The notes under the pieces were generated by a model, which did no database searches, was not told the DNA's origin, and saw only the letters and a program-made list of their open reading frames with translations. A stretch of DNA of 64,000 bases, from the NCBI GenBank assembly GCA_025356445.1, contig JANXSZ010000021.1:1-64000 (forward strand), read 5' to 3'. The stretch comes from Betaproteobacteria bacterium (lineage in GTDB: Bacteria; Pseudomonadota; Gammaproteobacteria; Burkholderiales; Burkholderiaceae_C). The position numbers and the translations under genes were made by a program. The first letter of the stretch is position 1; each line of letters starts with the position of its first letter. Of this stretch, positions 10,098 through 18,883 are shown one piece after another.

Positions 10098-11015
10098 ATG
10101 AACTGGACAGCCCTTAATCCCCACGCCTGCAAATTGGGTGAATCTCCCTTTTGGCATCCCCAAGAGCAATCCCTGTACTGGGTGGACATTGACAGCCACA
10201 GCGTATTGCGCGCCAACGGCTACACCGGCGAGATTGAGCAGTGGGCCCTGCCCGCTGCGCCAGGGTGTATGGCCCCAGCCGTTGGTGGTGGTTTGGTGCT
10301 CGCCTTGCGCACCGGTATCTTCCGTGCACCGCAGTGGCAAGGCGAGTTGACCCTGGTTCAACGCGTGGATTACGACCCTGCAACCACACGCTTCAATGAT
10401 GGCAAATGCGACACCCTGGGCCGCTTTTGGGCGGGCACCATGTACGAGCCACGCGACAAAGCACTGGGCATCCTGTATGCCTTCGACGCCCGCACCTCAG
10501 GCGGCACTGCCAGCTTTGAGGTCAAAGCCAGCGGTGCCACCATTGCCAATGGCCTTGCCTGGTCACCTGACAACCGTACCCTGTATTGGACGGACACCAC
10601 CCAGCACGTCATCCGTGCCTGGGACTGGGACGCCGACAGCAATACCCTGTCCAACTGCCGTGTCTTCCACCAGTTCCCCATGAAGCCCGCAGGCTGGACT
10701 TACGGCATGGGGGGCTACGCTGGCCGTCCCGATGGGGCTGCGGTGGATGTGGACGGCAACTACTGGGTCGCCATGTTCGAGGGAGGCCGTGTCGTCAAGC
10801 TTTCCCCTGCCGGCGAGCTGCTGGCTGAATTCCCAACCCCCGCCTTGTGTCCCACCATGCCCAGCTTTGGTGGCGACGACCTGAAAACGCTTTATGTCAC
10901 CACCGCCAGCCATAACCGCAGTGCTGCCGAACTGGCCGATTACCCGCAATCGGGCTGCGTGTTCTCGACCCGTGTCAGCGTCGCGGGGTTGCCTGTGAAT
11001 TTCTTTCGCGCCTGA
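10098..11015 (+). CDS. SMP-30/gluconolactonase/LRE family protein
   Basis: This 305-residue six-bladed beta-propeller is of the SMP-30 family, which hydrolyses sugar lactones using one divalent metal. The metal-site glutamate lies in LGESPFWHP (residues about 12-20). The Asn/Asp positions appear in FNDGKCDTLGRFWAGTM and ANGLAWSPDNRTLYWTDT, and the last blade has PSFGGDDLKTLYVTTA. The start at 10098 is chosen because it follows GGAG and gives the family N-terminus. An in-frame ATG at 10044 would add an 18-residue leader with no support. It lies 74 bp upstream of glcE. A role in sugar-acid metabolism is likely, but the exact lactone is unknown. Confidence 0.87.
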   Translation: MNWTALNPHACKLGESPFWHPQEQSLYWVDIDSHSVLRANGYTGEIEQWALPAAPGCMAPAVGGGLVLALRTGIFRAPQWQGELTLVQRVDYDPATTRFNDGKCDTLGRFWAGTMYEPRDKALGILYAFDARTSGGTASFEVKASGATIANGLAWSPDNRTLYWTDTTQHVIRAWDWDADSNTLSNCRVFHQFPMKPAGWTYGMGGYAGRPDGAAVDVDGNYWVAMFEGGRVVKLSPAGELLAEFPTPALCPTMPSFGGDDLKTLYVTTASHNRSAAELADYPQSGCVFSTRVSVAGLPVNFFRA

Positions 11016-11089
11016 GCCTCAAAAAAATCAAAAGATCCGGTGCTGCTAGGCACGACCAAAGGCGCATCAAAGCGATACCATCCATCGCC

Positions 11090-12280
11090 ATGAACCCGGA
11101 CATTGCCCCCACCCTGAACTTTCTGCGCGAACGTATTCGCACGGCCGCTGTCCATCGCACCCCCCTGCGCCTGCGCGGCGGAGGAAGCAAGGATTTTTAT
11201 GGGCAAAGCCTGCAAGGTGAGGTGCTGGACACCACCGTACTCCAGGGCATCGTCAGCTACGAACCCAGCGAACTCGTTGTAACGGTGCGCAGCGGCACCC
11301 CCTTGGCTGAATTGGAAGCCTTGTTGGCCGCCAGCGGTCAGTACCTGCCCTTCGAGCCACCGCATTACGCGTGGTCACAAGGCCAGGCTACGGTGGGTGG
11401 TATGGTTGCCAGTGGCTTGAACGGCCCCGCCCGCGCCAGTGCAGGCTCGGTACGCGACCATGTGCTTGGCGTCACCCTGCTCAACGGGCGTGGCGAGTTG
11501 CTGCGCTTTGGTGGCGAGGTCATCAAAAACGTTGCTGGCTATGACGTGAGCCGCGTGATGGTCGGCGCGATGGGCACACTGGGGCTGTTGGTTGACGTGT
11601 CGCTCAAAGTGCTGCCTCTGCCCCCTGCTGAGGCCACGTTGCGCTTCAACATGACGCAAGTCGAGGCGCTGGCACAACTGCACCGCTGGGGTGGTCAGCC
11701 GTTGCCGCTGAACGCCAGTTGCTGGGTGAACGATGCGGAGCGTCACGGGCACGACGATGGGCGCCATGATGGGCAGGGGACGTTGTTTCTGCGCCTGCGC
11801 GGAGCCGTTGCGGCTGTCGAAGCCGCGTGCCGGCAGCTGCTGAGCGACGCTTTGCCCATTGCCCAGGCCATGCGCTTGGACAATGCCCAGGCCGCCACCG
11901 ACTGGCGTGCCTGCCGCGACCATCAACGGCCTTTCTTCACCATCCCGCCTGCGCCCGACATGGCTTTATGGCGCTTGAGTGTTGCCCAAACCGCCCCCGT
12001 GCTTGATGTGCCCTGGCCGCAACTGGTGGAGTGGCATGGTGCCCTGCGCTGGCTGTGGGCACCGCTGACGGCCGCGTCTGCACTGCGCGAGGCGGCCACG
12101 ACAGCCCGAGGTCATGCTACTGTTTTTGTAGCTTCTCAAGCCGACACAGAGCGCACAACAGGCCCATTTGATGTGTTTACACCGCTGCAAACGCCGCTGG
12201 ACCGTATCCACCGCCAGCTGAAGGCCGAGTTTGACCCGGCGGGCATTTTTAACTGCGGTCGGCTGTACGACAGCTTTTGA
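11090..12280 (+). CDS. glcE: Glycolate oxidase FAD-binding subunit GlcE
   Basis: GlcE, with GlcD and GlcF, oxidises glycolate to glyoxylate at the membrane. The 396-residue protein shows the FAD_binding_4 fold: LRLRGGGSKDFYG, then the long glycine-rich segment VGGMVASGLNGPARASAGSV, and EVIKNVAGYDVSRVMVGAMG. The usual end FDPAGIFNCGRLYDSF is intact. It is immediately followed by glcF (45 bp). The catalytic partner glcD is absent from this window, which is odd because it normally precedes glcE. Bases 12115-12171 near the 3' end resemble the interspersed repeat and encode a Ser/Thr/Gln-rich loop. Confidence 0.92.
   Translation: MNPDIAPTLNFLRERIRTAAVHRTPLRLRGGGSKDFYGQSLQGEVLDTTVLQGIVSYEPSELVVTVRSGTPLAELEALLAASGQYLPFEPPHYAWSQGQATVGGMVASGLNGPARASAGSVRDHVLGVTLLNGRGELLRFGGEVIKNVAGYDVSRVMVGAMGTLGLLVDVSLKVLPLPPAEATLRFNMTQVEALAQLHRWGGQPLPLNASCWVNDAERHGHDDGRHDGQGTLFLRLRGAVAAVEAACRQLLSDALPIAQAMRLDNAQAATDWRACRDHQRPFFTIPPAPDMALWRLSVAQTAPVLDVPWPQLVEWHGALRWLWAPLTAASALREAATTARGHATVFVASQADTERTTGPFDVFTPLQTPLDRIHRQLKAEFDPAGIFNCGRLYDSF
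12115..12171 (+). repeat. Interspersed ~50-bp repeat, copy B (inside glcE)
   Basis: TAGCTTCTCAAGCC, then CAGAGC and ACAGGCCCATTTGA, align with the copies at 17205 and 17604. It lies in a loop-encoding stretch near the glcE 3' end. Confidence 0.45.
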
Positions 12281-12325
12281 ATCGCTTTTCGCCTCTCCCG
12301 CCAAGAACAGCCCTGAGCCGCCGCC

Positions 12326-13570
12326 ATGCAAACCCACCTCGCCCCCGAATTCCAAAACACCGCTGACGGTCTTGCCGCCGAGGCCATCCTGCGCAAATGC
12401 GTGCACTGCGGCTTTTGCACTGCCACCTGCCCCACTTACCAATTGCTGGGCGACGAGCTGGACGGGCCGCGTGGGCGCATTTACCTGATGAAGCAGGTGT
12501 TGGAGGGGCAAATACCCACCCGTAAAACCCAGTTGCACCTTGACCGCTGCCTCACCTGCCGCAACTGCGAAAGCACGTGCCCTAGCGGTGTGCAGTATGG
12601 CCACCTGATCGACATTGGCCGCAAAATTGTGGATGCCAAAGTCGAGCGTCCTGTCGCTGAAAAAGCCTTGCGCTGGGCGTTGAAAGAAGGCCTGCCTTCG
12701 CCGCTCTTCGCGCCTGCTATGAAGCTGGGTCAAGCTGTGCGCGGTCTGTTGCCGGACAGCCTGAAAAGCAAAGTCCCGCCCAAGCAAGCCACCCGCGTAT
12801 GGCCCACAGCGCAACACACCCGCAAGGTGCTGATGCTGGCGGGTTGCGTGCAGCCCGCGATGATGCCCAACATCAATGTCGCTACCGCCCGTGTGTTGGA
12901 CGCCGCAGGTCTTCAAACCGTCATAGCGCCCAAAGCGGGTTGCTGTGGGGCTGTCAAATTCCATCTGAACGATCAAGAAGGCGGCAAAGCCCATATGCGT
13001 GCCAACATCGATGCGTGGTGGCCCTACGTGGACAGTGGCACTGTCGAGGCCATCGTGATGAACGCTTCCGGCTGCGGTGTCACCGTCAAAGACTACGGCC
13101 ACATCCTCCAGGACGACCCGATTTACGCGGCCAAGGCCCATCGCATCAGCGAATTGACGAAAGACCTGAGCGAGTTGCTGCCTGACTGGGTGCCCACGCT
13201 GCAAGGTAAGCTGCAAGCAGGCAAGGCAGGGGATGTGGGGCAAATCGCTTTTCACCCTCCTTGCACATTGCAACATGGTCAGCAGCTGCGCGGTGGGGTT
13301 GAAAAGCATCTGGGGGATTTGGGCTTCACGCTGAGCACCGCCCGCTGCGAAGCGCATCTGTGCTGTGGCTCAGCGGGCACTTATTCGGTGTTGAACCCCG
13401 ACTTGGCCTACCAACTGCGCGACCGCAAACTGGGCGTGTTGAACGAGATGGCCCCACAAGTGATAGTGTCTGCCAACATCGGCTGCATCACGCATTTGCA
13501 GAGCGGCACAGCGACACCGGTGCGGCATTGGGTGGAGCTACTGGACGACGCGCTGGCGGCAGCAGCCTAG
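12326..13570 (+). CDS. glcF: Glycolate oxidase iron-sulfur subunit GlcF
   Basis: This 414-residue electron-transfer subunit carries electrons from the flavin subunits toward quinone. Two ferredoxin-like [4Fe-4S] motifs are seen: CVHCGFCTATCP (about 30-41) and CLTCRNCESTCPSG (about 80-93). Two cysteine-rich CCG-type domains follow, with GCVQP ... AGCCG and HPPCTLQHGQQ ... CCGSAGTYSVLNP. The length and all cysteines match the family. The start at 12326 gives MQTHLAPEF, the expected N-terminus. It is translated downstream of glcE in the same operon and converges on the peroxidase gene. Confidence 0.95.
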   Translation: MQTHLAPEFQNTADGLAAEAILRKCVHCGFCTATCPTYQLLGDELDGPRGRIYLMKQVLEGQIPTRKTQLHLDRCLTCRNCESTCPSGVQYGHLIDIGRKIVDAKVERPVAEKALRWALKEGLPSPLFAPAMKLGQAVRGLLPDSLKSKVPPKQATRVWPTAQHTRKVLMLAGCVQPAMMPNINVATARVLDAAGLQTVIAPKAGCCGAVKFHLNDQEGGKAHMRANIDAWWPYVDSGTVEAIVMNASGCGVTVKDYGHILQDDPIYAAKAHRISELTKDLSELLPDWVPTLQGKLQAGKAGDVGQIAFHPPCTLQHGQQLRGGVEKHLGDLGFTLSTARCEAHLCCGSAGTYSVLNPDLAYQLRDRKLGVLNEMAPQVIVSANIGCITHLQSGTATPVRHWVELLDDALAAAA

Positions 13571-13582
13571 CACCCCACAGGC

Positions 13583-14068
13583 TCAGGCAGCCAGCGCTGC
13601 CTCAATATCCTTGGCCAGCTTTTCTGGTGCATCCTGCGGTGCATAGCGCTTGATGACTTCACCATCCTTGCCCACCAGGAACTTGGTGAAATTCCACTTC
13701 ACTGCCTTGAAGCCCAGCAGCCCCGGTGCTTCGTGCACCAGCCACTGGTACAGCGGATGCGCCTCAGCACCGTTGACGTTGATCTTTTCCATCATCGGGA
13801 AACTCACGCCGTAATTCAGTTGGCAAAAGCTGGCGATTTCTTCATTGCTGCCCTTGTCTTGTGATGCAAACTGGTTGCAGGGGAAGCCCATCACCACCAG
13901 GCCTTTGTCGCCATAAGTCTTGTGCAGCTTCTCCAGTCCACCAAACTGTGGCGTGAAGCCGCAGGCGCTGGCGGTGTTGACGATCAGCATGACCTGGCCT
14001 TTGAACTGCTTCAAGGGAACCGTTTTTCCGTCAATTTTCAGGGCTTCAAAATCGTAAACCGTTGTCAT
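13583..14068 (-). CDS. Glutathione peroxidase (Cys type)
   Basis: This 161-residue thioredoxin-fold peroxidase reduces hydrogen peroxide and organic hydroperoxides using thiols. The catalytic cysteine is Cys36 in NTASACGFTPQ, so it is the non-selenium form. The partner Gln is in GFPCNQFASQ and the Trp in VKWNFTKFLV. The full family length is present. The ATG (14066-14068) lies one base after the stop codon of the upstream EamA gene, so the two are probably one transcript. A second conserved cysteine (GFPCNQF) suggests thioredoxin may be the true reductant, as in many bacterial members. Confidence 0.93.
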   Translation of the reverse strand: MTTVYDFEALKIDGKTVPLKQFKGQVMLIVNTASACGFTPQFGGLEKLHKTYGDKGLVVMGFPCNQFASQDKGSNEEIASFCQLNYGVSFPMMEKINVNGAEAHPLYQWLVHEAPGLLGFKAVKWNFTKFLVGKDGEVIKRYAPQDAPEKLAKDIEAALAA

Positions 14069-14069
14069 A

Positions 14070-14984
14070 TCAGAGGCCTTTGTTGTCGCTGCGGGATGCC
14101 AGCAAGGCTGCCAGCAAAATCATTGTGCCACCGGCCAGCGTACGTGTGTCTGCACTGGAGGCGCCCATGAGCACCGAGGAGACACTGGCAAACAGCACTT
14201 CAGACAGCATGATGAGTGAACCGGCCACTGCACTCAGCCGGGCGGCACCGTACTGCAAGGCCAAGTTTCCGCCGATGAACCCGATGCTCAGTGCGGCTGC
14301 CCAGCCCACCCAAGTCAACCAAGCGCCATCGGCAACAGGCACGGCGCTTACCCAGCCTGCGCCCATGGCTGCCAGTGCCACCAGGGTGGCCGTTCCTGCA
14401 CCACCGCCAAACATCGCCAGCATGCGGGCGGCGGAAGGCACATTGCACAACTGCCGCAGCATGATGTTCGTCAGTGCAAACGAAAAACCACCCAGCAAGG
14501 CCAGATAATCCGCCAAACTCTCCGGCACAGGCCATGGAACGTCAGGCTTTTTGAGTACCACCACCACACCGGCCAATGCCAGGGCGACTTGCAGCAACCG
14601 CGCCTGGGTAGGCCGTTCACCCAGCACCAGCCACGCCAACAGCACGGCCCAGGCGGGCATGGTGTAGAACAGCAAGGCGACGCGCACCACATCGCCCACG
14701 GTTACCGCCCAGTTGAAGCCTACATTGGACAGCCCTGTGGCCGCGAACAGCACCCACAGCCCAGGGTGCGCGGTAAAGCTTCGCCACGCGCCAGGTCGCC
14801 ACAGGACAAGGCCTACCAACGCCACGGTGAACACCATGGCTGTTGCCCACAGCGGATGTACGCCTGCTGATTGCAAAGCGCGAAAAGGAATCCAGGAGAG
14901 ACCCCACACCAGCGCATTGCTGACCAGTGCGGCTGCGGCAAGCCAAAGCGGGGCTGCTGGCGTGCCCAATGTGCTTACCGTCAT
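14070..14984 (-). CDS. EamA/DMT-family transporter
   Basis: This 304-residue inner-membrane protein is predicted to have ten transmembrane helices in two EamA repeats (about 12-145 and 158-295), the drug/metabolite exporter fold. Typical features are the early ALVWGLSWIPFRALQ helix and AWLVLGERPTQARLLQVALALAG at the end of the first repeat. The second repeat ends with VLFASVSSVLMGASSADTRT. The substrate cannot be inferred. It is closely coupled to the glutathione peroxidase gene downstream, perhaps only by shared transcription. Confidence 0.88.
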   Translation of the reverse strand: MTVSTLGTPAAPLWLAAAALVSNALVWGLSWIPFRALQSAGVHPLWATAMVFTVALVGLVLWRPGAWRSFTAHPGLWVLFAATGLSNVGFNWAVTVGDVVRVALLFYTMPAWAVLLAWLVLGERPTQARLLQVALALAGVVVVLKKPDVPWPVPESLADYLALLGGFSFALTNIMLRQLCNVPSAARMLAMFGGGAGTATLVALAAMGAGWVSAVPVADGAWLTWVGWAAALSIGFIGGNLALQYGAARLSAVAGSLIMLSEVLFASVSSVLMGASSADTRTLAGGTMILLAALLASRSDNKGL

Positions 14985-15020
14985 GCAGGCAGAGCAAGCG
15001 GCTTAGCCTTAGCCCGATCC

Positions 15021-16304
15021 TTAGCCATGGAGATTGTCATTGCGCGCAATTTCCAGCAAATGCGCCAGCTCTTGCGGGTAGCGTTGGCAGTTGCGTGCGT
15101 GCCAGCATTTGATTTGGTACATCAGCCCCGCCACCACGAGCCCAAATCCGATGATGGCGCCAAAGGCGGACAAACCCATGCCAATCGAGAAGCTGTAGAG
15201 CGTGCCCAGCACAAAAATACAGGCCTGTTCGTTGAAGTTTTGAACCGCAATCGAGCGGCCAGCGCCCATCAGGTTATGGCCCCGGTGTTGCAGCAAGGCG
15301 TTCATGGGAACCACCAAAAAGCCTGCCATGCCACCCAGCAAAATCAAGAAGGGCACCGCTACCCAAACGTTGGTAATCACGTTGAGCACGATCAGCATCA
15401 GGCCCATGGACACGCCCAGCGGAATGACGCGCGTCGCCATGTCCAGCCGCATCCGCATGGACGCCACGACCGCGCCCACCGCCAGCCCGACGGAGACCAC
15501 CCCTTGCAAGGCAGTCGCCTGCGTGGTGCTGTAGCCCAGGGAGGCCGCAGCCCAGGCCAGCACGATGTATTTCAAATTACCCCCCACGCCCCAGAACAGG
15601 GTGGTGGTGGCCAGTGAAATTTGGCCCAGCTTGTCACGCCATAGCCGCATATTGCACGACCAGAAATCGGGCAGCAGTGCTAAGGGGTTGTGCGGCATGG
15701 GCCGCATTTCTACGCCGGTTTTGGGGATGCGGGTATTGAACCAAGCGGCCAGGGCATAGACAAAAATCAGCAAGGTGATCGCCAGCTCGGGCGGGGTGTC
15801 AATGCCAGTGTCAAACAGCGGAAAATCGAACGCCAGCATCTTGCTGGCCACCACATGGCCCACGAGTTGACCGCCCAGCAGGATGCCCAAAATGATGGAG
15901 GCGATGGTCAGCCCTTCAATCCAGCCGTTGGCCTTGACCAACTGAGAGGCAGGCAGCAGCTCGGTCAGAATGCCGTATTTGGCGGGTGAGTACGCCGCTG
16001 CACCCAGGCCCACGATGGCGTAGGCAAACAACGGCGGCACACCGAACAGCATCATCAAACAGCCCAACACCTTGATGGCGTTGCTGATGAACATCACCTG
16101 GCCTTTAGGCCTTGCATCCGCAAATGCACCCACAAAGGGCGCGAGCACCACGTAAAAGAACGCGAACATCGGCACCAAAACGGCTTGCTGCCATTCGGGG
16201 GCGTGGGCGGATCGCATGAGTTCGACCGCTGCGACAAACAAGGCGTTGTCCGCCAGCGAGCTGAAGAACTGCGCCGCCATGATGGTGAAAAAACCGCGCT
16301 TCAT
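15021..16304 (-). CDS. lplT: Lysophospholipid transporter LplT
   Basis: This 427-residue MFS protein flips lysophospholipids across the inner membrane for re-acylation. The conserved N-terminus [20 protein letters not shown] fixes the start at 16304. An upstream in-frame ATG at 16400 has no ribosome-binding site and would add an unmatched 32-residue tail. The loop motif [15 protein letters not shown] and about 11-12 membrane helices fit the LplT family. A fused acyltransferase (Aas) domain is not present. It is divergent from alr, with 189 bp between the start codons. Confidence 0.9.
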   Translation of the reverse strand: MKRGFFTIMAAQFFSSLADNALFVAAVELMRSAHAPEWQQAVLVPMFAFFYVVLAPFVGAFADARPKGQVMFISNAIKVLGCLMMLFGVPPLFAYAIVGLGAAAYSPAKYGILTELLPASQLVKANGWIEGLTIASIILGILLGGQLVGHVVASKMLAFDFPLFDTGIDTPPELAITLLIFVYALAAWFNTRIPKTGVEMRPMPHNPLALLPDFWSCNMRLWRDKLGQISLATTTLFWGVGGNLKYIVLAWAAASLGYSTTQATALQGVVSVGLAVGAVVASMRMRLDMATRVIPLGVSMGLMLIVLNVITNVWVAVPFLILLGGMAGFLVVPMNALLQHRGHNLMGAGRSIAVQNFNEQACIFVLGTLYSFSIGMGLSAFGAIIGFGLVVAGLMYQIKCWHARNCQRYPQELAHLLEIARNDNLHG

Positions 16305-16493
16305 CGAATCTTTGTGCTGGGCATAAGGGGTCTGCGCCGGGTTGTACCGTGTTATGGGGGAGCTGTCTTCGAGAGGATGCTGGGTTATATCACGCGGCAT
16401 CTTGGGGTTTATCTGGGGTTGAGGGCGGCGACTGCAATGCCAGCGGCTGCAGTGCCACAATCTCTGCGAACTGCTTCTGCCCAAGACCCCACC

Positions 16494-17591
16494 ATGCCAC
16501 GCCCCATCCTCGCTACCGTTCACACCCAAGCCCTGCGTCACAACCTCGCACAGATTCGCCATGCCACCTTGGACGCCCCCCGCGTTTGGGCCATCGTCAA
16601 GGCCAACGCCTACGGCCATGGCATTGAGCGCGCGTTTGAAGGGCTGCGCGGTGCCGATGGCTTTGCATTGCTCGATTTGAACGAGGCTGAGCGTGTGCGT
16701 GCCTTGGGCTGGCGTGGCCCCATCTTGCTGCTCGAAGGCGTGTTCGATGCGCGTGACCTGGAGCTGTGCTCGCGTCTGGGCTTGTGGCATACCGTGCATT
16801 GCACCGAGCAAATCGACATGCTGGCCGCGCACAAAACCAATGTGCCGCACCGCGTGTTCCTCAAAATGAACTCCGGCATGAACCGCCTGGGCTTCACCCC
16901 GCAAAGTTACCGCGCTGCCTGGACACGCCTGAATGCGCTGCCCCAGGTGGATGAAATCTCGCTCATCACCCATTTCAGCGATGCCGATGGTGCCAAAGGC
17001 ATCGCTGCGCAACTGGCCGTGTTTGAGGCCGCTACGCAAGATTTGCCCGGTGAGCGCTCTGTCAGCAACAGCGCTGCCAGCCTGCGCCACCCTGATGTGG
17101 CGACCGACTGGGTGCGCCCTGGCATCGCTGTTTATGGCAGTGCGCCTGATTTTCCTGACCACACTGCCGCACACTGGGGCTTGCAATCCACGTTGACGTT
17201 GTCATCAAAATTGATAGCTGTTCAAGCCGTACAGACGGGCTCAACCGTGGGTTATGGCTCGACTTTCACGGCTGACGTGCCTCTGCGTATCGGTGTGGTC
17301 GCTTGCGGCTATGCCGACGGTTACCCGCGCCATTGCGACACCGGTACCCCCGTGCTGGTGGACGGCGTGCGCACCCGCTTGGTCGGCCGTGTCAGCATGG
17401 ACATGGTGACGGTGGACTTGACCCCCGTACCCCACGCTGCCATGGGCAGTGAGGTCACGCTGTGGGGCTGCGCCAGTGCAGCCAACCACGGCACCGTTTT
17501 GCCGATTGACGAGGTGGCGAGGGCAGGTGGCACGGTCGCCTACGAGCTGATGTGCGCGGTGGCGCAGCGGGTGCCGTTTGCCGTGGATTGA
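16494..17591 (+). CDS. alr: Alanine racemase
   Basis: This 365-residue PLP enzyme makes D-alanine for peptidoglycan. The PLP lysine is Lys36 in [12 protein letters not shown]. The second catalytic base is the Tyr in [10 protein letters not shown], and [13 protein letters not shown] and [12 protein letters not shown] are also conserved. The start at 16494 ([14 protein letters not shown]) matches the family, and the longer open frame overlapping lplT was rejected. Bases 17205-17247 encode [19 protein letters not shown], a normal Alr segment, yet the DNA closely resembles the interspersed repeat. The gene is divergent from lplT and followed by another repeat copy. Confidence 0.95.
   Translation: MPRPILATVHTQALRHNLAQIRHATLDAPRVWAIVKANAYGHGIERAFEGLRGADGFALLDLNEAERVRALGWRGPILLLEGVFDARDLELCSRLGLWHTVHCTEQIDMLAAHKTNVPHRVFLKMNSGMNRLGFTPQSYRAAWTRLNALPQVDEISLITHFSDADGAKGIAAQLAVFEAATQDLPGERSVSNSAASLRHPDVATDWVRPGIAVYGSAPDFPDHTAAHWGLQSTLTLSSKLIAVQAVQTGSTVGYGSTFTADVPLRIGVVACGYADGYPRHCDTGTPVLVDGVRTRLVGRVSMDMVTVDLTPVPHAAMGSEVTLWGCASAANHGTVLPIDEVARAGGTVAYELMCAVAQRVPFAVD
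17205..17247 (+). repeat. Interspersed repeat-like sequence, copy C (inside alr)
   Basis: TCAAAATTGATAGCTGTTCA and AAGCCG match the left part of the repeat family and the glcE copy. The Alr protein has no length change here, so this is either a coincidental match or a substitution without net insertion. Confidence 0.4.
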
Positions 17592-17603
17592 GTGCATGCT
17601 TAT

Positions 17604-17656
17604 TCAAAACTGATAGCTGCTGATGCCCATCCATATTGCTTTAAAGCCACTTTTAT
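17604..17656 (+). repeat. Interspersed ~50-bp repeat, copy D (between alr and lacI-type gene)
   Basis: This is the clearest intergenic copy. It has TCAAAACTGATAGCTGCTGA at the left, then TGCCCATCCATATTGC, then TTTAAAGCCACTTTTA at the right. It fills almost the whole gap between the convergent alr and LacI-type genes, ending 2 bp before the latter's stop codon. Confidence 0.65.
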
Positions 17657-17657
17657 G

Positions 17658-18680
17658 TCATAACTGATCTGGTAGCGCGGTTGCGCCAGTGGACTCTCGC
17701 TCGACGATGCGAAAACCGACATCCACCACGGGCTGCGCCACGGTTTGCCCGCTGCATCGCTCTACGATGAGCTGTGCTGCAAGTCGGCCAATGGTGGCAC
17801 CGTCGACATGGACGGTGGTCAGCGAAGGTCGCATGTGGGCTGCGAAGTCCGCGTCACCGAAGCCACAGACCGCAATATCTTCAGGAACCCGCAAGCCACG
17901 CGCTTGCGCCTCCACGATGACGCCCTGTGCCAGCGGGTCAGAGCTGCAATAGATGGCCTGCAATGCGGGGTCTGCTTGCAGCAGTTCATGCAGTGCGCGC
18001 CGCCCCAGTGCCAGGCTGCTGGGAGCAGGCACGGTGGCCGTCGGAACATCGCGACCCACTGTCGCCAGAAAGCCTTCGCGCCGCAGGGATGCGCGGTGGT
18101 CGTCCCCCGTTGCAATGCCCAGGCGACGCCAGCCCTTGCCCAGAAAGTAGCCCGCGATGGCCCCACCCACCTTCACGTGTGAGAACCCCACCAGCATGTC
18201 GGTTGGGCGGTCACTCAGGTCCCAGGTTTCGACGACAGGAATACCCAGGCGGCGCAGCTTGTCGCGGGCTGCGTCGGAATGCACCAGGCCCGTGACGACG
18301 ATGCCGTCAGGCCTGCGGCTGATCATGGTGTTGAGCAAGGCTTCTTCGCGGGAATGGTCGTAACCGGTCTGCCCGAGGATGAGCTGATAACCAGCCTCAT
18401 CCAGCGCCTGCGTCAACGCCTGTACCGTGGGCAGAAATTGGGCGACCGAGATAGCCGGTACCAGCCCCACCACCAAAAGACTGCGTTTGGACTTGAGCCC
18501 ACCCGCCAGGAGGTTGGGAATGTACCCCGTCGTTTCGACGGCTTTTTGCACCCGTGCGATGGTTTTTTCTGACACCAGGGTCGGGTTGCTCAGTGCTCGG
18601 GATGCCGTGATCAGGGATACACCGGCTTCCCTGGCAACGTCATGGAGGGTGGCGGCTTTCAAAATGAACGAAGAGGGCAT
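17658..18680 (-). CDS. LacI-family transcriptional regulator
   Basis: This 340-residue regulator has an N-terminal LacI helix-turn-helix (about 11-60: ATLHDVAREAGVSLITASRA) and hinge helix. A periplasmic-binding-like sensor domain follows (SKRSLLVVGLVP onward, with DGIVVTGLVHSD and DIAVCGFGDADFA). It faces the talarate/galactarate dehydratase gene. The gap between them holds two identical near-palindromes of LacI type (18754 and 18851). It probably represses that operon, and perhaps itself, until a sugar acid binds. The ligand is inferred from the neighbour only. Confidence 0.92.
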   Translation of the reverse strand: MPSSFILKAATLHDVAREAGVSLITASRALSNPTLVSEKTIARVQKAVETTGYIPNLLAGGLKSKRSLLVVGLVPAISVAQFLPTVQALTQALDEAGYQLILGQTGYDHSREEALLNTMISRRPDGIVVTGLVHSDAARDKLRRLGIPVVETWDLSDRPTDMLVGFSHVKVGGAIAGYFLGKGWRRLGIATGDDHRASLRREGFLATVGRDVPTATVPAPSSLALGRRALHELLQADPALQAIYCSSDPLAQGVIVEAQARGLRVPEDIAVCGFGDADFAAHMRPSLTTVHVDGATIGRLAAQLIVERCSGQTVAQPVVDVGFRIVERESTGATALPDQL

Positions 18681-18739
18681 GGTTGGGCTTGAGGATTCGC
18701 CTGATTATGAGGCTGTTCTCTGGGGGCTTCAGATACAGG

Positions 18740-18768
18740 TTGACAGCACAAAATGACAACGTTATCAT
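18740..18768 (+). promoter_or_regulatory. Sigma-70 promoter with overlapping LacI-type operator
   Basis: TTGACA (18740-18745), a 17-bp spacer and TATCAT (18763-18768) form a near-consensus promoter for the dehydratase gene. The near-palindrome TGACAACGTTATCA (18754-18767) overlaps the spacer and -10 box, an ideal place for repression. Confidence 0.72.
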
Positions 18769-18850
18769 TTATGTTGATGCAAATGAATTTGCCTCAAGCT
18801 AAATACCATGCTGAGAAACTTTACGCCAATATCGGTCATTGTTGCAAAAA

Positions 18851-18864
18851 TGACAACGTTATCA
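18851..18864 (+). promoter_or_regulatory. Second LacI-type operator copy in the dehydratase leader
   Basis: An exact second copy of TGACAACGTTATCA starts 97 bp after the first and 20 bp before the dehydratase start codon. Two identical operators at this spacing suggest looping or a downstream roadblock. Confidence 0.72.
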
Positions 18865-18883
18865 ATTTTTGAATGAAAGTAAC

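Noticed and set aside
11966-13357. 463-residue open frame antisense to glcE/glcF
   Set aside because: It has no recognisable domain, and GlcE and GlcF are intact with all motifs on the plus strand.
16305-17186. Long N-terminal extension of the lplT reading frame running antisense through alr
   Set aside because: The frame is open only because of GC-rich codon bias opposite alr. The true LplT start matches the family at 16304.
18779-18792. Palindrome GCAAAT-GA-ATTTGC in the LacI/dehydratase gap
   Set aside because: It is perfect but short, single-copy and unlike the paired operators. No regulator can be assigned.
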